From contig JACKJE010000008.1 of assembly GCA_020638135.1 (NCBI GenBank), forward strand, positions 71,207 to 135,206: a DNA stretch of 64,000 nucleotides, in the 5' to 3' direction. This document shows, piece by piece, positions 32,898-41,766 of this stretch. This DNA comes from Methylobacteriaceae bacterium. Lineage in GTDB: Bacteria; Pseudomonadota; Alphaproteobacteria; Rhizobiales; Beijerinckiaceae. Position 1 is the stretch's first letter, and each line of letters starts with the position of its first letter. The position numbers and the translations under genes are program-made. The notes beneath the pieces are model-generated. The model searched no databases. It saw nothing but the letters and a program-made list of their open reading frames with translations, and was not told where the DNA came from.

Positions 32898-35648
32898 CTA
32901 GCCACCCTGTTGTCGCCTGATTGCGGCGAGAAGGCGGTCGGGCGTCGCCGGCGCACGATGGATGACGACGCCGGTCGCATGGCGAATGGCGTTGAAGATC
33001 GCTGGCGCGGTCGGGATAAGCGCCTGCTCGCCGATGCCCTTGGCGCCGAACGGGCCGATGGCGTTTGGCGTCTCGATCAGGATGGTGCGGATTGCAGGCG
33101 CGTCGCCGATCGTCGGGATCAGGTAGTCGTGCAGGTTCTCGCCGCGACCGGGATGGAATTCCTCCATCAGCGCGAGACCGAGGCCCTGCAGCACGCCGCC
33201 CTCGATCTGGCCTTCTAGGAGTGTCGGATTGATTGCGCGCCCGACGTCGTGGGCGGCCACGATATTGCGCACCTTGACCGTCCCGAGCCTGATATCGACC
33301 TCGATTTCCGCCATATGCGCGCCGAAGCCATAAAGCGCGTAGGGCGATCCCTGGCCCTTGGCGTCGAGCGGCGTCGTCGGCGGATCGAAACTTTCTTCCG
33401 CCGTGAGAAGATAACCATAGTTGTCCGGACGTAGCGCGGACAATTCGATTGCGTGCCGCCGTCCCTTGTCGACAATTTCGATTCGCGCGCCGTCGAGCTT
33501 GATCTCCGCGACGTCCGAGACATTCGCGAGGCGCAGGATCACAGTTCGCAACGCGCGCGCCGCGGCTTCGGCCGCGCGGCCCGTGACGAATGTCTGGCGT
33601 GACGCGGAGGTCTTGCCGCAATCCGGCGTCAGGTCGGTGTCGCCGCCGATCAGGTCGAAATATTCGATACCGATGCCGAGCGCGCTCGCCGCGATCTGCG
33701 TAATGACCGTGTTCGAGCCCTGGCCGATATCGACCGCCCCCTGATGCAGCGCGAACCGTCCGTCGGGCTTCAAACCGATCCTGATCTTGGAGGGATTGGG
33801 CAGGGACGTGTTGCCGCAGCCGTACCACATGCCGGCGACGCCGACGCCGCGACGCGCCGGTCCTCTGGCGTTCGCATTGAACGCATCGGCCTCGCTGCGC
33901 GCGGTCCGCCAGGGCTCGCGCAAGGCCTCAAGGCATTGCCGGAAGGCGATGCCTTCGCCGAGCAATTGGCCAGTCGCTGTCGGTGTGTCGCCGGCGAGCG
34001 CGTTGAGAATGCGCAGTTCAAGCGGATCCATCTCGAGTTGCGCGGCGAGGGCATCGAGCAATTGCTCCTGCGCGATCGCCATCTGCGGCACGCCGAAGCC
34101 GCGGAAAGCGCCGGACGGCGCGCAATTCGTATGAATTGCGCGGGTTCGCGCGCGATAGTTCGGCACGAAATAGGGACCGGACGCATGGACCGGCACGCGA
34201 TTGGCCACGGTCGGCCCCCAGCTCGCATAAGCGCCGGTGTTGAAGTCCGCCGCGAAATCGATCGCCGCCAGTTTGCCGTCGCGGCCGGCCGATATGCGCG
34301 AGCTGATCCGCGATGGATGACGTTTTGTGGTCGTCGCAATCGATTCCGGGCGCGAATAGATCATTGCGACGGGGTGGTCCATCGTCCATGCGGCGACCGC
34401 AATGTACGGTTGGACCGAGAGATCGAGCTTCGAGCCGAATCCGCCGCCGACCGCGGTCGGGATGATCCGCACATCTTCCGGCGCGATACCGAGGATCGCG
34501 GCGACATCGTCGCGGTCCATGTAGGGCGCTTGCGTGCAGGCGGCAATTTCGATGCGGTCGCCGATGCGGCGCGCAAAGCCGGCTTCCGGCTCGATATACG
34601 CATGTTCGACGAAGCCCGTCTCGAATTCGCCGTCGACGGAAACGAGGCCTGGGGTTTGCGTCGCCGTCACGTCGCCTTTCTCGACATGGCCGTGCACGAG
34701 AATATTGCCCGTGCGCGTCGTATGGAGCAAAGAGGCGTCGGTCGACAGCGCTTCGTCGATCGTCAGCGCAGGCGGCATCGCTTCCCACGTAACCGGAAAT
34801 TCGGAGAGGTCCAGCGCGTCGATCGCCGCTCGCGCGCCGATGATCGCAGCGATAGCTTCGCCCTTGAAGCGTGTTTCGCCGACGGCGAACACAGGCTGGT
34901 CCGCGAAAGGCGGGATGACGCCGTGCAGATTGCGGCCCGGGATGTCATCCGCCGTCAGAATGCGTGCGACGCCGGGGTTGCCGGCCCGAAAGGCTGCAAG
35001 ATCGCCGAACAAGAAGCGCGCGCGGTGATGCGGCGAGCGGATGGCGCGCAGGTAGAGCGCGTCCCGCGGGATGGAATCGGCGCCGAAAGCTTCGCGACCC
35101 TCGACTTTTGCGCGGCCATCGAGGCGCGCGACGCGTTCGCCGACGAAGCCGTGGCCAGTGTCCGCGCTGGCGGCGCCATCTGCAGCCGCCAGATGCACCG
35201 CATCGAAAATCTTGGCGTAGCCGGTGCAACGGCACAGCACTCCGGCCAATGCCGTATCGATCTCCGGATCGCTCGGACGCGGCGTTGCGTCGAGTAGCGC
35301 CGCGGCCGAAATGATCATGCCCGGCGTACACGCGCCGCATTGCGCGGCGCCCGCGGCGTGAAAGGCGTCGAGCAGTCTCGCGCCCGATTTTGTGCCGGCA
35401 GCGACGCCCTCGATTGTCACAATCGCTGCGCCCTCGACCTGGCCGACGGCGACCAGGCAGGCGCAGACCGGTTCGCCATCAACAAGAACGGTGCAGGCGC
35501 CGCAATCGCCCGCTTCGCAGCCGATTTTTGTGCCTTTCAGTTCGAATTCCTCACGCAGTACAGTCGACAGCCTCTCGACGCCCGAGCCGGTCAGCGATCT
35601 TTGTTCGCCATTGATGCGCAAGGCGATGCGGCGTGTCGCTTCATTCAT
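32898..35648 (-). CDS. Molybdenum hydroxylase, fused Fe-S and Mo-cofactor subunits (probable nicotinate dehydrogenase)
   Basis: This is a xanthine dehydrogenase-family enzyme of 916 residues. Residues 1-160 hold two [2Fe-2S] clusters (plant-type Cys44, Cys49, Cys52 and Cys62 or 64; second cluster Cys104, Cys107, Cys139, Cys141). Residues 170-916 are the molybdopterin domain, with GGGFGSKLD, AFRGFGVPQ and the catalytic glutamate in GAKGIGEQ at about 874. In the context of the reductase and enamidase it most likely hydroxylates nicotinate at C6. E. barkeri splits these functions over NdhS, NdhL and NdhM; here they are one chain. It overlaps the FAD-subunit gene by eight bases. Confidence 0.85.
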   Translation of the reverse strand: MNEATRRIALRINGEQRSLTGSGVERLSTVLREEFELKGTKIGCEAGDCGACTVLVDGEPVCACLVAVGQVEGAAIVTIEGVAAGTKSGARLLDAFHAAGAAQCGACTPGMIISAAALLDATPRPSDPEIDTALAGVLCRCTGYAKIFDAVHLAAADGAASADTGHGFVGERVARLDGRAKVEGREAFGADSIPRDALYLRAIRSPHHRARFLFGDLAAFRAGNPGVARILTADDIPGRNLHGVIPPFADQPVFAVGETRFKGEAIAAIIGARAAIDALDLSEFPVTWEAMPPALTIDEALSTDASLLHTTRTGNILVHGHVEKGDVTATQTPGLVSVDGEFETGFVEHAYIEPEAGFARRIGDRIEIAACTQAPYMDRDDVAAILGIAPEDVRIIPTAVGGGFGSKLDLSVQPYIAVAAWTMDHPVAMIYSRPESIATTTKRHPSRISSRISAGRDGKLAAIDFAADFNTGAYASWGPTVANRVPVHASGPYFVPNYRARTRAIHTNCAPSGAFRGFGVPQMAIAQEQLLDALAAQLEMDPLELRILNALAGDTPTATGQLLGEGIAFRQCLEALREPWRTARSEADAFNANARGPARRGVGVAGMWYGCGNTSLPNPSKIRIGLKPDGRFALHQGAVDIGQGSNTVITQIAASALGIGIEYFDLIGGDTDLTPDCGKTSASRQTFVTGRAAEAAARALRTVILRLANVSDVAEIKLDGARIEIVDKGRRHAIELSALRPDNYGYLLTAEESFDPPTTPLDAKGQGSPYALYGFGAHMAEIEVDIRLGTVKVRNIVAAHDVGRAINPTLLEGQIEGGVLQGLGLALMEEFHPGRGENLHDYLIPTIGDAPAIRTILIETPNAIGPFGAKGIGEQALIPTAPAIFNAIRHATGVVIHRAPATPDRLLAAIRRQQGG

Positions 35649-36549
35649 GACGCGCGCTCGTGAGTTCGACGAGCGCGCGTCGAACGAGTTCGGCTGCAGC
35701 CTCGCGCCGATAAGCGGCGGTTGCGCGCAAATCGTCGATCGGGCTCAAACTGCCAAAATCTTCGGTCGAGACGATGTCGCCAATCGCATTATCCGCGCGC
35801 GCGCCGACAAGCCTTTGTTCGAGACCGTCGAGACGGCGCGCGACTGCGGAGGCCGCGCCGACCGCGATGCGCGCTGTTTGCACGTGATTGTTGGAGTCAA
35901 TGTCGAGAAGCGCCGCGACCATCACGATGGAAATCACGAGATGGCGGCGTGCGCCTAGCTTCCGGAACGTGGATCGCGCCGTGACAAAATCGTCGCGCAG
36001 CAGAATGGCCGTCATGATTTCGTTGGACGCGCGCGCCGTGCGCCGGTTTCCGATCAGGAATTCATCGAGCGCCAAAACTCTCGCTCCTCGCGGCGAGACG
36101 AGTTCGACCTGAGCGTCGAGCGCCAGCAGAGGCGGAACGCCGTCCGCGGCGGGCGAAGCGTTGCACAGGTTGCCGCCTATCGTCGCGCGATTCTGAATCT
36201 GTACTGCGCCGATTTCGCGCGCCCCCTGTCGAAGCATGTCGAAGGCGGACGGCAGGTCGGCGCGCGCGATGTCGGTCCAGGTGGTCGCCGCGCCGATGCG
36301 AAGCGCGCGTCCCTCACGCCTTATGCCCCGCAATCCGGGTATCCGTGAAATATCGACAAGCCGCTTTGGCGGGGGGCGATCGACATGCGCGGGGAAAATA
36401 TCGGTGCCGCCGGCGATAATCGTCGCGCCTTCCATGGCGAGCAGGTCGAGCGCTTCGGCTGTCGATTGCGGTCGATGCAACATGCCAACCCGCTTTCCGC
36501 ATGAGGCCGCAAGCATGGCGTCGGCTTGTGGCGTCAATCGTTCGTGCAC
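35641..36549 (-). CDS. FAD-binding subunit of the molybdenum hydroxylase (CoxM/NdhF type)
   Basis: The FAD subunit passes electrons from the Fe-S clusters to the acceptor. The motifs ATIIAGGTDIFPAHVDR and ATIGGNLCNASPAADGVPP are the two FAD-binding signatures of the CoxM family. Length is 302 residues from GTG 36549. The family normally begins near HRPQSTAEALDLL, so ATG 36516 or ATG 36483 may be the true start. A predicted promoter lies immediately upstream. It is translated together with the following Fe-S/Mo gene. Confidence 0.88.
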   Translation of the reverse strand: MHERLTPQADAMLAASCGKRVGMLHRPQSTAEALDLLAMEGATIIAGGTDIFPAHVDRPPPKRLVDISRIPGLRGIRREGRALRIGAATTWTDIARADLPSAFDMLRQGAREIGAVQIQNRATIGGNLCNASPAADGVPPLLALDAQVELVSPRGARVLALDEFLIGNRRTARASNEIMTAILLRDDFVTARSTFRKLGARRHLVISIVMVAALLDIDSNNHVQTARIAVGAASAVARRLDGLEQRLVGARADNAIGDIVSTEDFGSLSPIDDLRATAAYRREAAAELVRRALVELTSARHE

Positions 36550-36551
36550 AA

Positions 36552-36589
36552 ATAGTCAAGCGCGCCCCGCGGCTTGTCAAGGCGCGGGG
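36552..36589 (-). promoter_or_regulatory. Promoter and operator-like region between the FAD-subunit and marR genes
   Basis: On the minus strand TTGACA (36575-36580) and GACTAT (36552-36557) are 17 bases apart; the sequence running on, GACTATTTGTGCACGAACG, matches that of the reductase promoter in 12 of 18 positions. CCCCGCG (36565-36571) and CGCGGGG (36583-36589) form an inverted repeat across the -35 region. A MarR dimer could bind here. This is inferred from sequence only. Confidence 0.45.
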
Positions 36590-36627
36590 GAAGGTCGATG
36601 TTGCACGCTGATTTGCGCGAGAGAACG

Positions 36628-37098
36628 ATGAGCAACACGGCAGATATTCCGGTGGAGGCAGCGGCCAAAGTCGCAAGCGCGGAGGCCGGCGGCTATGCGC
36701 TCGACCGGCAGATCGGGTTTCTGTTGCGTCAGGCGCAGCAGAGGCACACGGCGATTTTCGCGCGCATGATGCTCGAGGATGTGACGCCCACCCAATGGGC
36801 GACTTTGGCGAAGCTGCACGAAATCGGCGGTTGTTCGCAAAATCTTCTGGGCCGTCATGTCGCGATGGACGCGGCGACGATCAAGGGCGTGGTCGATCGC
36901 CTGCTCGCCCGCGGTCTGATCGTCGCCAGCGCCGATCCTGCCGACAACAGGCGGCTGACGATCGACCTGTCGGAACGCGGTCGCGATTTCGTGCAACGCG
37001 CAATGCCGGTCGCCGCCGCGATTACCGAGGAGACGGTCGGGCCGCTGGATGCGCGGGAGCGGGCGACATTGCTCGCTCTGCTCGACCGTATCCGGTAG
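36628..37098 (+). CDS. MarR family transcriptional regulator
   Basis: A 156-residue winged-helix regulator. The domain runs through GFLLRQAQQRHTAIFARMM, TPTQWATLAKLHEIGGCSQ, the recognition helix MDAATIKGVVDRLLARGLI and the wing ASADPADNRRLTIDLSERG. ATG 36628 with GAGAG upstream is chosen over ATG 36598 and ATG 36574. It is divergent from the dehydrogenase genes and convergent with the enamidase gene. It probably represses this cluster in response to a pathway compound, like other aromatic-acid MarR proteins. Confidence 0.9.
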   Translation: MSNTADIPVEAAAKVASAEAGGYALDRQIGFLLRQAQQRHTAIFARMMLEDVTPTQWATLAKLHEIGGCSQNLLGRHVAMDAATIKGVVDRLLARGLIVASADPADNRRLTIDLSERGRDFVQRAMPVAAAITEETVGPLDARERATLLALLDRIR

Positions 37099-37106
37099 CG
37101 CTCAGC

Positions 37107-38300
37107 TCAGCCCGCGACAATTTCGGGTATGCGTGTCGCCGGCGGCGTGTTGCGGCTGCGGCCGGCGCGCACCAGCCCGTCGATGATCACCATGCCGACG
37201 CCCGGCAGATCGCCGAGGCGCACGCTCTCGAGCAACGAGCCGGCTGGCGAGTGCTGCGCCTTGTCCATCAGCGTGAAATCGGCGGCGCGGTCGATTTCGA
37301 TCAGCCCGCAATCGAGACTGCGCATGCGCGCGGTGTTTCCAGTCGCGAAGCAGAATGCGATTTCTGCCGGCACATCGCCGAGCGAGGACAGCATCGAGAC
37401 CATGCGCAATATGCCGAGCGGTTGAACGCCGGAGCCGGCGGGCCCATCGGTTCCGAGAATGACGCGCGCGAGTTCGTTCATCTCGCGCGCCGTGCGCAGC
37501 GTGAACAGCGCCGAGCGCTCGTTGCCGTTGTGCACGAGTTCGAGGCCGCGCTTGCAGCCCTCGCAGATGCAGCGGATCTGATCGTCGGGCAGGGCGGTAT
37601 GGCCGCCGTTGATATGGCCGACGATGTCGGCGTCGGTCTCGAGCACGATGTCCTTGTCGATCAGGCCGGAGCCGGGGATCGAGGGGCCGCCAGTGTGGAT
37701 CGTCGACTGGATGCCATATTTGCGCGCCCATTCCACCATCTTGCGCCCGGTCGGCCCGTCCTTGACGCCGCCGAGGCCGATCTCGCCGAGCAGTTTCACG
37801 CCGGCCGAAGCGAGTTCGGCGAAATCGCTCTCGACCATACCGTTCTCGATGACCGGCGCGCCGGCGTGCAGCTTGACGCCGCCGGGGCGGAAATTCGTGT
37901 AGGCGCGCTGCGCGGCGATCGCCATCGCCTTCAGCCCGACAATGTCGCGCGCGCGGCCGGGCGTATGCACTTCGCCCGCCGAAATCATCGTCGTGACGCC
38001 GCCATGCATCGAGGAATCGATCCAGTTGAGCTGGCTCTGGCGCGGCGTCCAGTCGCCGGCGACGGGGTGCACATGGCTGTCGATCAGGCCCGGCGCGAGT
38101 GTGCAGCCGTTGGCGTCGACGATCGTACGCGCGCCCTCGGTATCAAGATCCTTGAGGCGGCCGACGCCTGCGATCTTGCCGTCGATCGCGACGATCGCGT
38201 CGCCGTCGAGAATGGGGCGCTCCAGCGCGCCGGACAGGATGAGGCCGATATTGCGGATGACGAGCTTGCCGGCCGTCTCGGTGGTCGCTTCCTGAGCCAT
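37107..38300 (-). CDS. Enamidase (1,4,5,6-tetrahydro-6-oxonicotinate hydrolase)
   Basis: Enamidase opens the reduced ring of 1,4,5,6-tetrahydro-6-oxonicotinate to ammonia and 2-formylglutarate. It is an amidohydrolase with a binuclear metal centre. The sequence matches the E. barkeri enzyme as I recall it: APGLIDSHVHP, SSMHGGVTTMISAGE, GVKLHAGAPVIENGM, IHTGGPSIPGS, GHINGGHTALP, GTDGPAGSGVQPLGILR, FATGNTA and SRNTPPATR. Metal ligands are expected in the HVH and later His positions. ATG 38300 is chosen because GGAGA lies just upstream (an ATG at 38333 adds 11 residues). Length is 397 residues. Confidence 0.88.
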   Translation of the reverse strand: MAQEATTETAGKLVIRNIGLILSGALERPILDGDAIVAIDGKIAGVGRLKDLDTEGARTIVDANGCTLAPGLIDSHVHPVAGDWTPRQSQLNWIDSSMHGGVTTMISAGEVHTPGRARDIVGLKAMAIAAQRAYTNFRPGGVKLHAGAPVIENGMVESDFAELASAGVKLLGEIGLGGVKDGPTGRKMVEWARKYGIQSTIHTGGPSIPGSGLIDKDIVLETDADIVGHINGGHTALPDDQIRCICEGCKRGLELVHNGNERSALFTLRTAREMNELARVILGTDGPAGSGVQPLGILRMVSMLSSLGDVPAEIAFCFATGNTARMRSLDCGLIEIDRAADFTLMDKAQHSPAGSLLESVRLGDLPGVGMVIIDGLVRAGRSRNTPPATRIPEIVAG

Positions 38301-38360
38301 GGTGGTCTCCGCGCGCGTTTGGATTGTTAGCATACGTGCAGACGGCGACCGCGCAAGCGA

Positions 38361-39164
38361 TCAGGTTTTCGCCGCGCGACGTATTGGAATATGGCGTACG
38401 AGGGCGAGGCTCGCGTTCCAGCCGACGCAGATCGCCAGCGCGATTGCCAACGCCAGCGGCGCGCCGAGCGGTAGCGCCGTGGCGTAGAGCGCCGCCACGG
38501 CTGCGCCGAAGCCGACGAGACCGATGAGTGTATTGGCGAGGACCGCGCTCGCGCCTTCGCCGCCGATACGCGGTTGCAGGATGATGGCGAGCGAGAACAT
38601 CACGATCGGCACCAGCGCGGCGACGCCGGCCGCGGCTGCGCCGAGCAAGCGGCCGACGACGACGGTGAAGCCGACGAGGATCATCACCATTGCCGCGCGA
38701 AACGGGATGTCCCACCAGCGTGCGACAGGCGCGCGGCGCGGCGCGGTCGCGCGGCAGGCGCGGGTCGCGATGTAGGAGGGGACGAAAACGGCGACATTCA
38801 GCAGGCCAGCGGTCGCAAACGTCCAGTTCGTCGTCACGATGGCGAAGGCGGCCACAATCCACAGCCCGAAGGAAATACCGAGCGCGAGCCACAGCGGCCG
38901 CCTGCGGGCGAGCAGGGCGTAGAGCGCGCCGAAGCCAAACGTCGCGGCATTGGTGGCGAGGCTGGTCAGCGCGGCGCGATGGACGAAATCGGCGCCATGC
39001 TCGGCCGCCAGAAAAATGTACGACGGGCCGGCGGAGATCGGCAGGGTTGCGACCATGGCGCCGAGGAAGGGGCCAGCGCGCTCGACGACCTTGGACGCGG
39101 CGACGACGATGATCGCGGTCGTCGTCATTTTCGCGAGAAGCAATATCCAGAAGGCGTGCGGCAT
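38361..39164 (-). CDS. Hypothetical polytopic membrane protein
   Basis: I do not recognise a named family. The 267-residue protein has about eight to nine hydrophobic segments, beginning ILLLAKMTTTAIIVVAASKV, and a Gly-Pro rich second helix with GPFLGAMVATLPISAGPSYI. Positive residues between helices 5 and 6 (RAPVARWW) suggest a cytoplasmic loop. It sits between enamidase and a flavoprotein reductase on the strand of the enamidase, 60 bases upstream of it, and could be a small transporter for a pathway compound, but this is only context. Confidence 0.65.
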   Translation of the reverse strand: MPHAFWILLLAKMTTTAIIVVAASKVVERAGPFLGAMVATLPISAGPSYIFLAAEHGADFVHRAALTSLATNAATFGFGALYALLARRRPLWLALGISFGLWIVAAFAIVTTNWTFATAGLLNVAVFVPSYIATRACRATAPRRAPVARWWDIPFRAAMVMILVGFTVVVGRLLGAAAAGVAALVPIVMFSLAIILQPRIGGEGASAVLANTLIGLVGFGAAVAALYATALPLGAPLALAIALAICVGWNASLALVRHIPIRRAAKT

Positions 39165-39362
39165 CTTCAGCTGGCTCGAAACGGGAAACCCTGCGTAGCT
39201 TTTCGTGAGTCCGGCCGCCACGCTGCTGCGGCATGGCTCCCATGACGCGTTCCAAAATCCGTCACGGAATTCCATTCTGTGCAGCGCGACGCCGCGGCGC
39301 CTCGACGCGCTCCCGTCGCCATGGCATGGACGGCGAGCCGATGAAACGGGCGGAGGGACATC

Positions 39363-40604
39363 ATGAGCGCAGCGGCGGGGATCGTCATCGTCGGGGCCGG
39401 CCACGGCGGCGTGCAGGCCGCCGCTTCGTTGCGCGAGGAGGGCTATGCGGGGCCGATCACACTCGTTTCCGACGATCCGAACGCGCCCTACCAGCGCCCA
39501 CCGCTGTCGAAAGCCTTCATCAAAGGCGAGGCGACGGCGGAATCGCTGATCCTGCGCGGGCCGGCCTATTACCCGGAAAAGCAGATCGACCTGCGCCTCG
39601 GCGAGAGCGTCGCCGCGATCGATCGCGCCGGGCGGATCGCGCGGCTCGCCTCGGGCGAAGCTTTGGCCTACGAGCACCTGATCCTGGCGACCGGAGCGCT
39701 GGCGCGACCCGCGACCTTCGCCGGCGCGGAACTCGACGGCGTGCTCGCCCTGCGCGACATCAACGACGCCGCGCAACTGAAGGCCAGGCTGGAAAACGCT
39801 AAGCACGTCGTCGTCATCGGCGCCGGCTTCATCGGCCTCGAATTTGCCGCGACGGCCGCCGCCAAGGGCGCGGAGGTGCAGGTCGTCGAGATCGCGCCGC
39901 GCGTGATGGGCCGGGCGGTGTCGCAGACCATCTCCGATTTCTATGCCGACGCGCACCGCGGCTTCGGCGTAAATCTGCATCTGGGCGCGGGCGTTGGGTC
40001 GATCGAAGGCGCGAACGGTCGCGTGAAGGCCGTGCATCTGAGCGACGGCCGGCGCCTGCCGGCCGACCTGGTGCTGGTCGGTATCGGCATTCTCGCCAAT
40101 GAACAGCTCGCGTCCGCCGCCGGCCTCGTCGTCGACAATGGCGTCGTGGTCGACGAGGCGCTGACGACGTCGGACCCGCATATTTCGGCGATCGGCGATT
40201 GCTGCGCTCATCCCAACGCCTACGCCGGGCGGGTTTTCCGGCTGGAATCGGTGCAGAACGCCACCGACCAGGCGCGCGTCGTCGCCCGCAAGATCGTCGG
40301 CAAGGAGGCGCGGTACGACGCGCTGCCGTGGTTCTGGTCCGACCAGGGCGACCTGAAGCTGCAGATCGCCGGCCTCAACATGGGCTGCGACACGTTCGTC
40401 ACGCGCGGCGATCCGGCAAGCCGCAGTTTTTCGGTCTTTGGATTTTCCGGCGGACGGCTGCGTGTGGTCGAATCGGTCAACCGGGCCGCCGACCACATGA
40501 TCGCGCGGCGCCTGATTGCCGCTGGGGCGTCGCTGAGCCCGCAGGAAGCGGCCGATCCCGCCTTCGACCTGAAGGCGCGCGCCATGCCGGCCAAAAGCGC
40601 CTGA
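39363..40604 (+). CDS. FAD-dependent ferredoxin reductase (BphA4/rhodocoxin reductase type)
   Basis: A 413-residue NAD(P)H-dependent flavoprotein. The N-terminal FAD fingerprint IVIVGAGHGGVQAAASLRE, the family block NAPYQRPPLSKAFIKGEA, the NAD fingerprint VVVIGAGFIGLEFAATAAAK, the FAD motif DPHISAIGDCCAHP and the C-terminal reductase domain with PWFWSDQGDLKLQIAGL place it with putidaredoxin/rhodocoxin reductases. GGAGGG precedes the ATG. No ferredoxin or P450 gene lies beside it. It might supply electrons to the ferredoxin-dependent reductase at 29930, but it may equally be unrelated. Confidence 0.9.
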   Translation: MSAAAGIVIVGAGHGGVQAAASLREEGYAGPITLVSDDPNAPYQRPPLSKAFIKGEATAESLILRGPAYYPEKQIDLRLGESVAAIDRAGRIARLASGEALAYEHLILATGALARPATFAGAELDGVLALRDINDAAQLKARLENAKHVVVIGAGFIGLEFAATAAAKGAEVQVVEIAPRVMGRAVSQTISDFYADAHRGFGVNLHLGAGVGSIEGANGRVKAVHLSDGRRLPADLVLVGIGILANEQLASAAGLVVDNGVVVDEALTTSDPHISAIGDCCAHPNAYAGRVFRLESVQNATDQARVVARKIVGKEARYDALPWFWSDQGDLKLQIAGLNMGCDTFVTRGDPASRSFSVFGFSGGRLRVVESVNRAADHMIARRLIAAGASLSPQEAADPAFDLKARAMPAKSA

Positions 40605-40729
40605 ACAGGAGCGCCCGAATCCACGCGAAAATCAGGCATTCGAGCGAATTACCGAAGTTCCCGCTTCATCAGTTGTTAATGCGCGTCAATTAATTTTGCT
40701 CTCCGAAGCGTGTGGGAGCGCCGAGAATC

Positions 40730-41104
40730 ATGAGCAAGAACGGCACGCATGGTCGCCGATTGGGGCACAGGACCCCAACACAGGCGCGCGCGCGTGTGTA
40801 CGATTCCGGCGGACGCTCGGTCGAGGTCGCGATCAAGGACCTCTCCTCCACCGGCGCGCGCCTTATGGTGGCCGCCGAAACCGCCATCCCGCGGCAGTTC
40901 AAGATCCGCTTCGGCGAATACGAGGCGCGCGGCGAAATCGTCTGGCGCAAGGGCGTCGATCTCGGTATCCGCTTCGTCCAGCCGGACGAGGAGGAAGGCC
41001 GGGTGCGGGCGCGCGCGCCGCAGCTCGGCAAGAAGGCCTCGATCGACGAATTGCGGTCAGCCGCCCGGCCGCGCCGCGGCATGCTGCGCTTCCTGCTCGG
41101 CTAG
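40730..41104 (+). CDS. PilZ domain protein
   Basis: A 124-residue protein with one PilZ domain, normally a cyclic-di-GMP receptor. The second binding motif is clear (KDLSSTGARLMVAAE, the D.S..G pattern), followed by RGEIVWRKGVDLGIRFVQ. The first motif (RxxxR) may be in QARARVYD but is not perfect. The C-terminal 30 residues are basic. ATG 40730 is chosen; it lies alone with a 125-base upstream gap. It may influence motility or exopolysaccharide. Confidence 0.82.
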   Translation: MSKNGTHGRRLGHRTPTQARARVYDSGGRSVEVAIKDLSSTGARLMVAAETAIPRQFKIRFGEYEARGEIVWRKGVDLGIRFVQPDEEEGRVRARAPQLGKKASIDELRSAARPRRGMLRFLLG

Positions 41105-41172
41105 GCTTTTTCTCCGCATATCCATGTCGCAACAGTCTGCAACTCTTGCGGAATATGCTCTAGCGCGCCCGT

Positions 41173-41766
41173 CTACCGCGACGAAATCCGCATCAGCTTG
41201 CCGAGCGAGGAGCCGACCGAGCCGATCGAATCGCGCATGCTCGCGCCCAGCCCGCCGATCCGTTTCATAACGTCCGCGCCGGTCGGCACGAAGCCGGGCA
41301 GATGCAGGCCGCCGCTCGAGGCGACGCGCCGGTCGGCCGGGCGATCGGCGAAGCGCGGCGCCGGCGCGGTCTTCTCTGGCGCCGCCTTGGCGAAGCTCGC
41401 CGGACGGACCGGCGGAAGCGGCGCGGCGGCGAGTTTCGCGCGCGCCAACGCTTCCGGCTTGTCCTGTGCGACCGGCGTCGGCGCCATGTCGAGCGGCGCC
41501 GGCGGCTCGATCGCCCAGGCCTTGCCGGGCTTGAAGCTGCGCAGGCTGTCGTCGGCGGCGCGCTCGCGCGGGAAAAAGGCGAGTTCGCGCTTTTCGACCG
41601 GGCCGGCGTCGAGCCGGGCGGACATTTTCGGCTCCGGCCCGCTGGCGGAGCCCATTGCGAACCACGTGGCCGGCCCGCCGAGGCAGAGCGCGACCGTGAG
41701 CGCGGCGGGGATAGCCCAGCGACGCGCGGACGGCGGCGCGGCGGCGGAGGAAAAGGCGAGTGTCAT
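41173..41766 (-). CDS. Hypothetical membrane-anchored Ala/Pro-rich protein
   Basis: I do not recognise this 197-residue protein. One transmembrane segment (about residues 18-38, AIPAALTVALCLGGPATWFA) is followed by a long Pro/Ala-rich region (50-150) and a short conserved-looking tail with GADVMKRIGGLGASMRDSIG. It looks like an inner-membrane anchor with a periplasmic tail. No operon partner is evident. Codon use is like the rest of the window, so it is probably real. Confidence 0.6.
   Translation of the reverse strand: MTLAFSSAAAPPSARRWAIPAALTVALCLGGPATWFAMGSASGPEPKMSARLDAGPVEKRELAFFPRERAADDSLRSFKPGKAWAIEPPAPLDMAPTPVAQDKPEALARAKLAAAPLPPVRPASFAKAAPEKTAPAPRFADRPADRRVASSGGLHLPGFVPTGADVMKRIGGLGASMRDSIGSVGSSLGKLMRISSR

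Noticed and set aside
39165..40496. Long N-terminal extension of the minus-strand membrane protein into the flavoprotein reductase gene
   Set aside because: The extension lies opposite clear reductase motifs and looks like a shadow. The membrane protein itself begins normally at 39164.
38361..40604. Membrane protein and BphA4-type reductase as part of a P450 system
   Set aside because: No P450 or [2Fe-2S] ferredoxin gene is adjacent, so the link is not supported.
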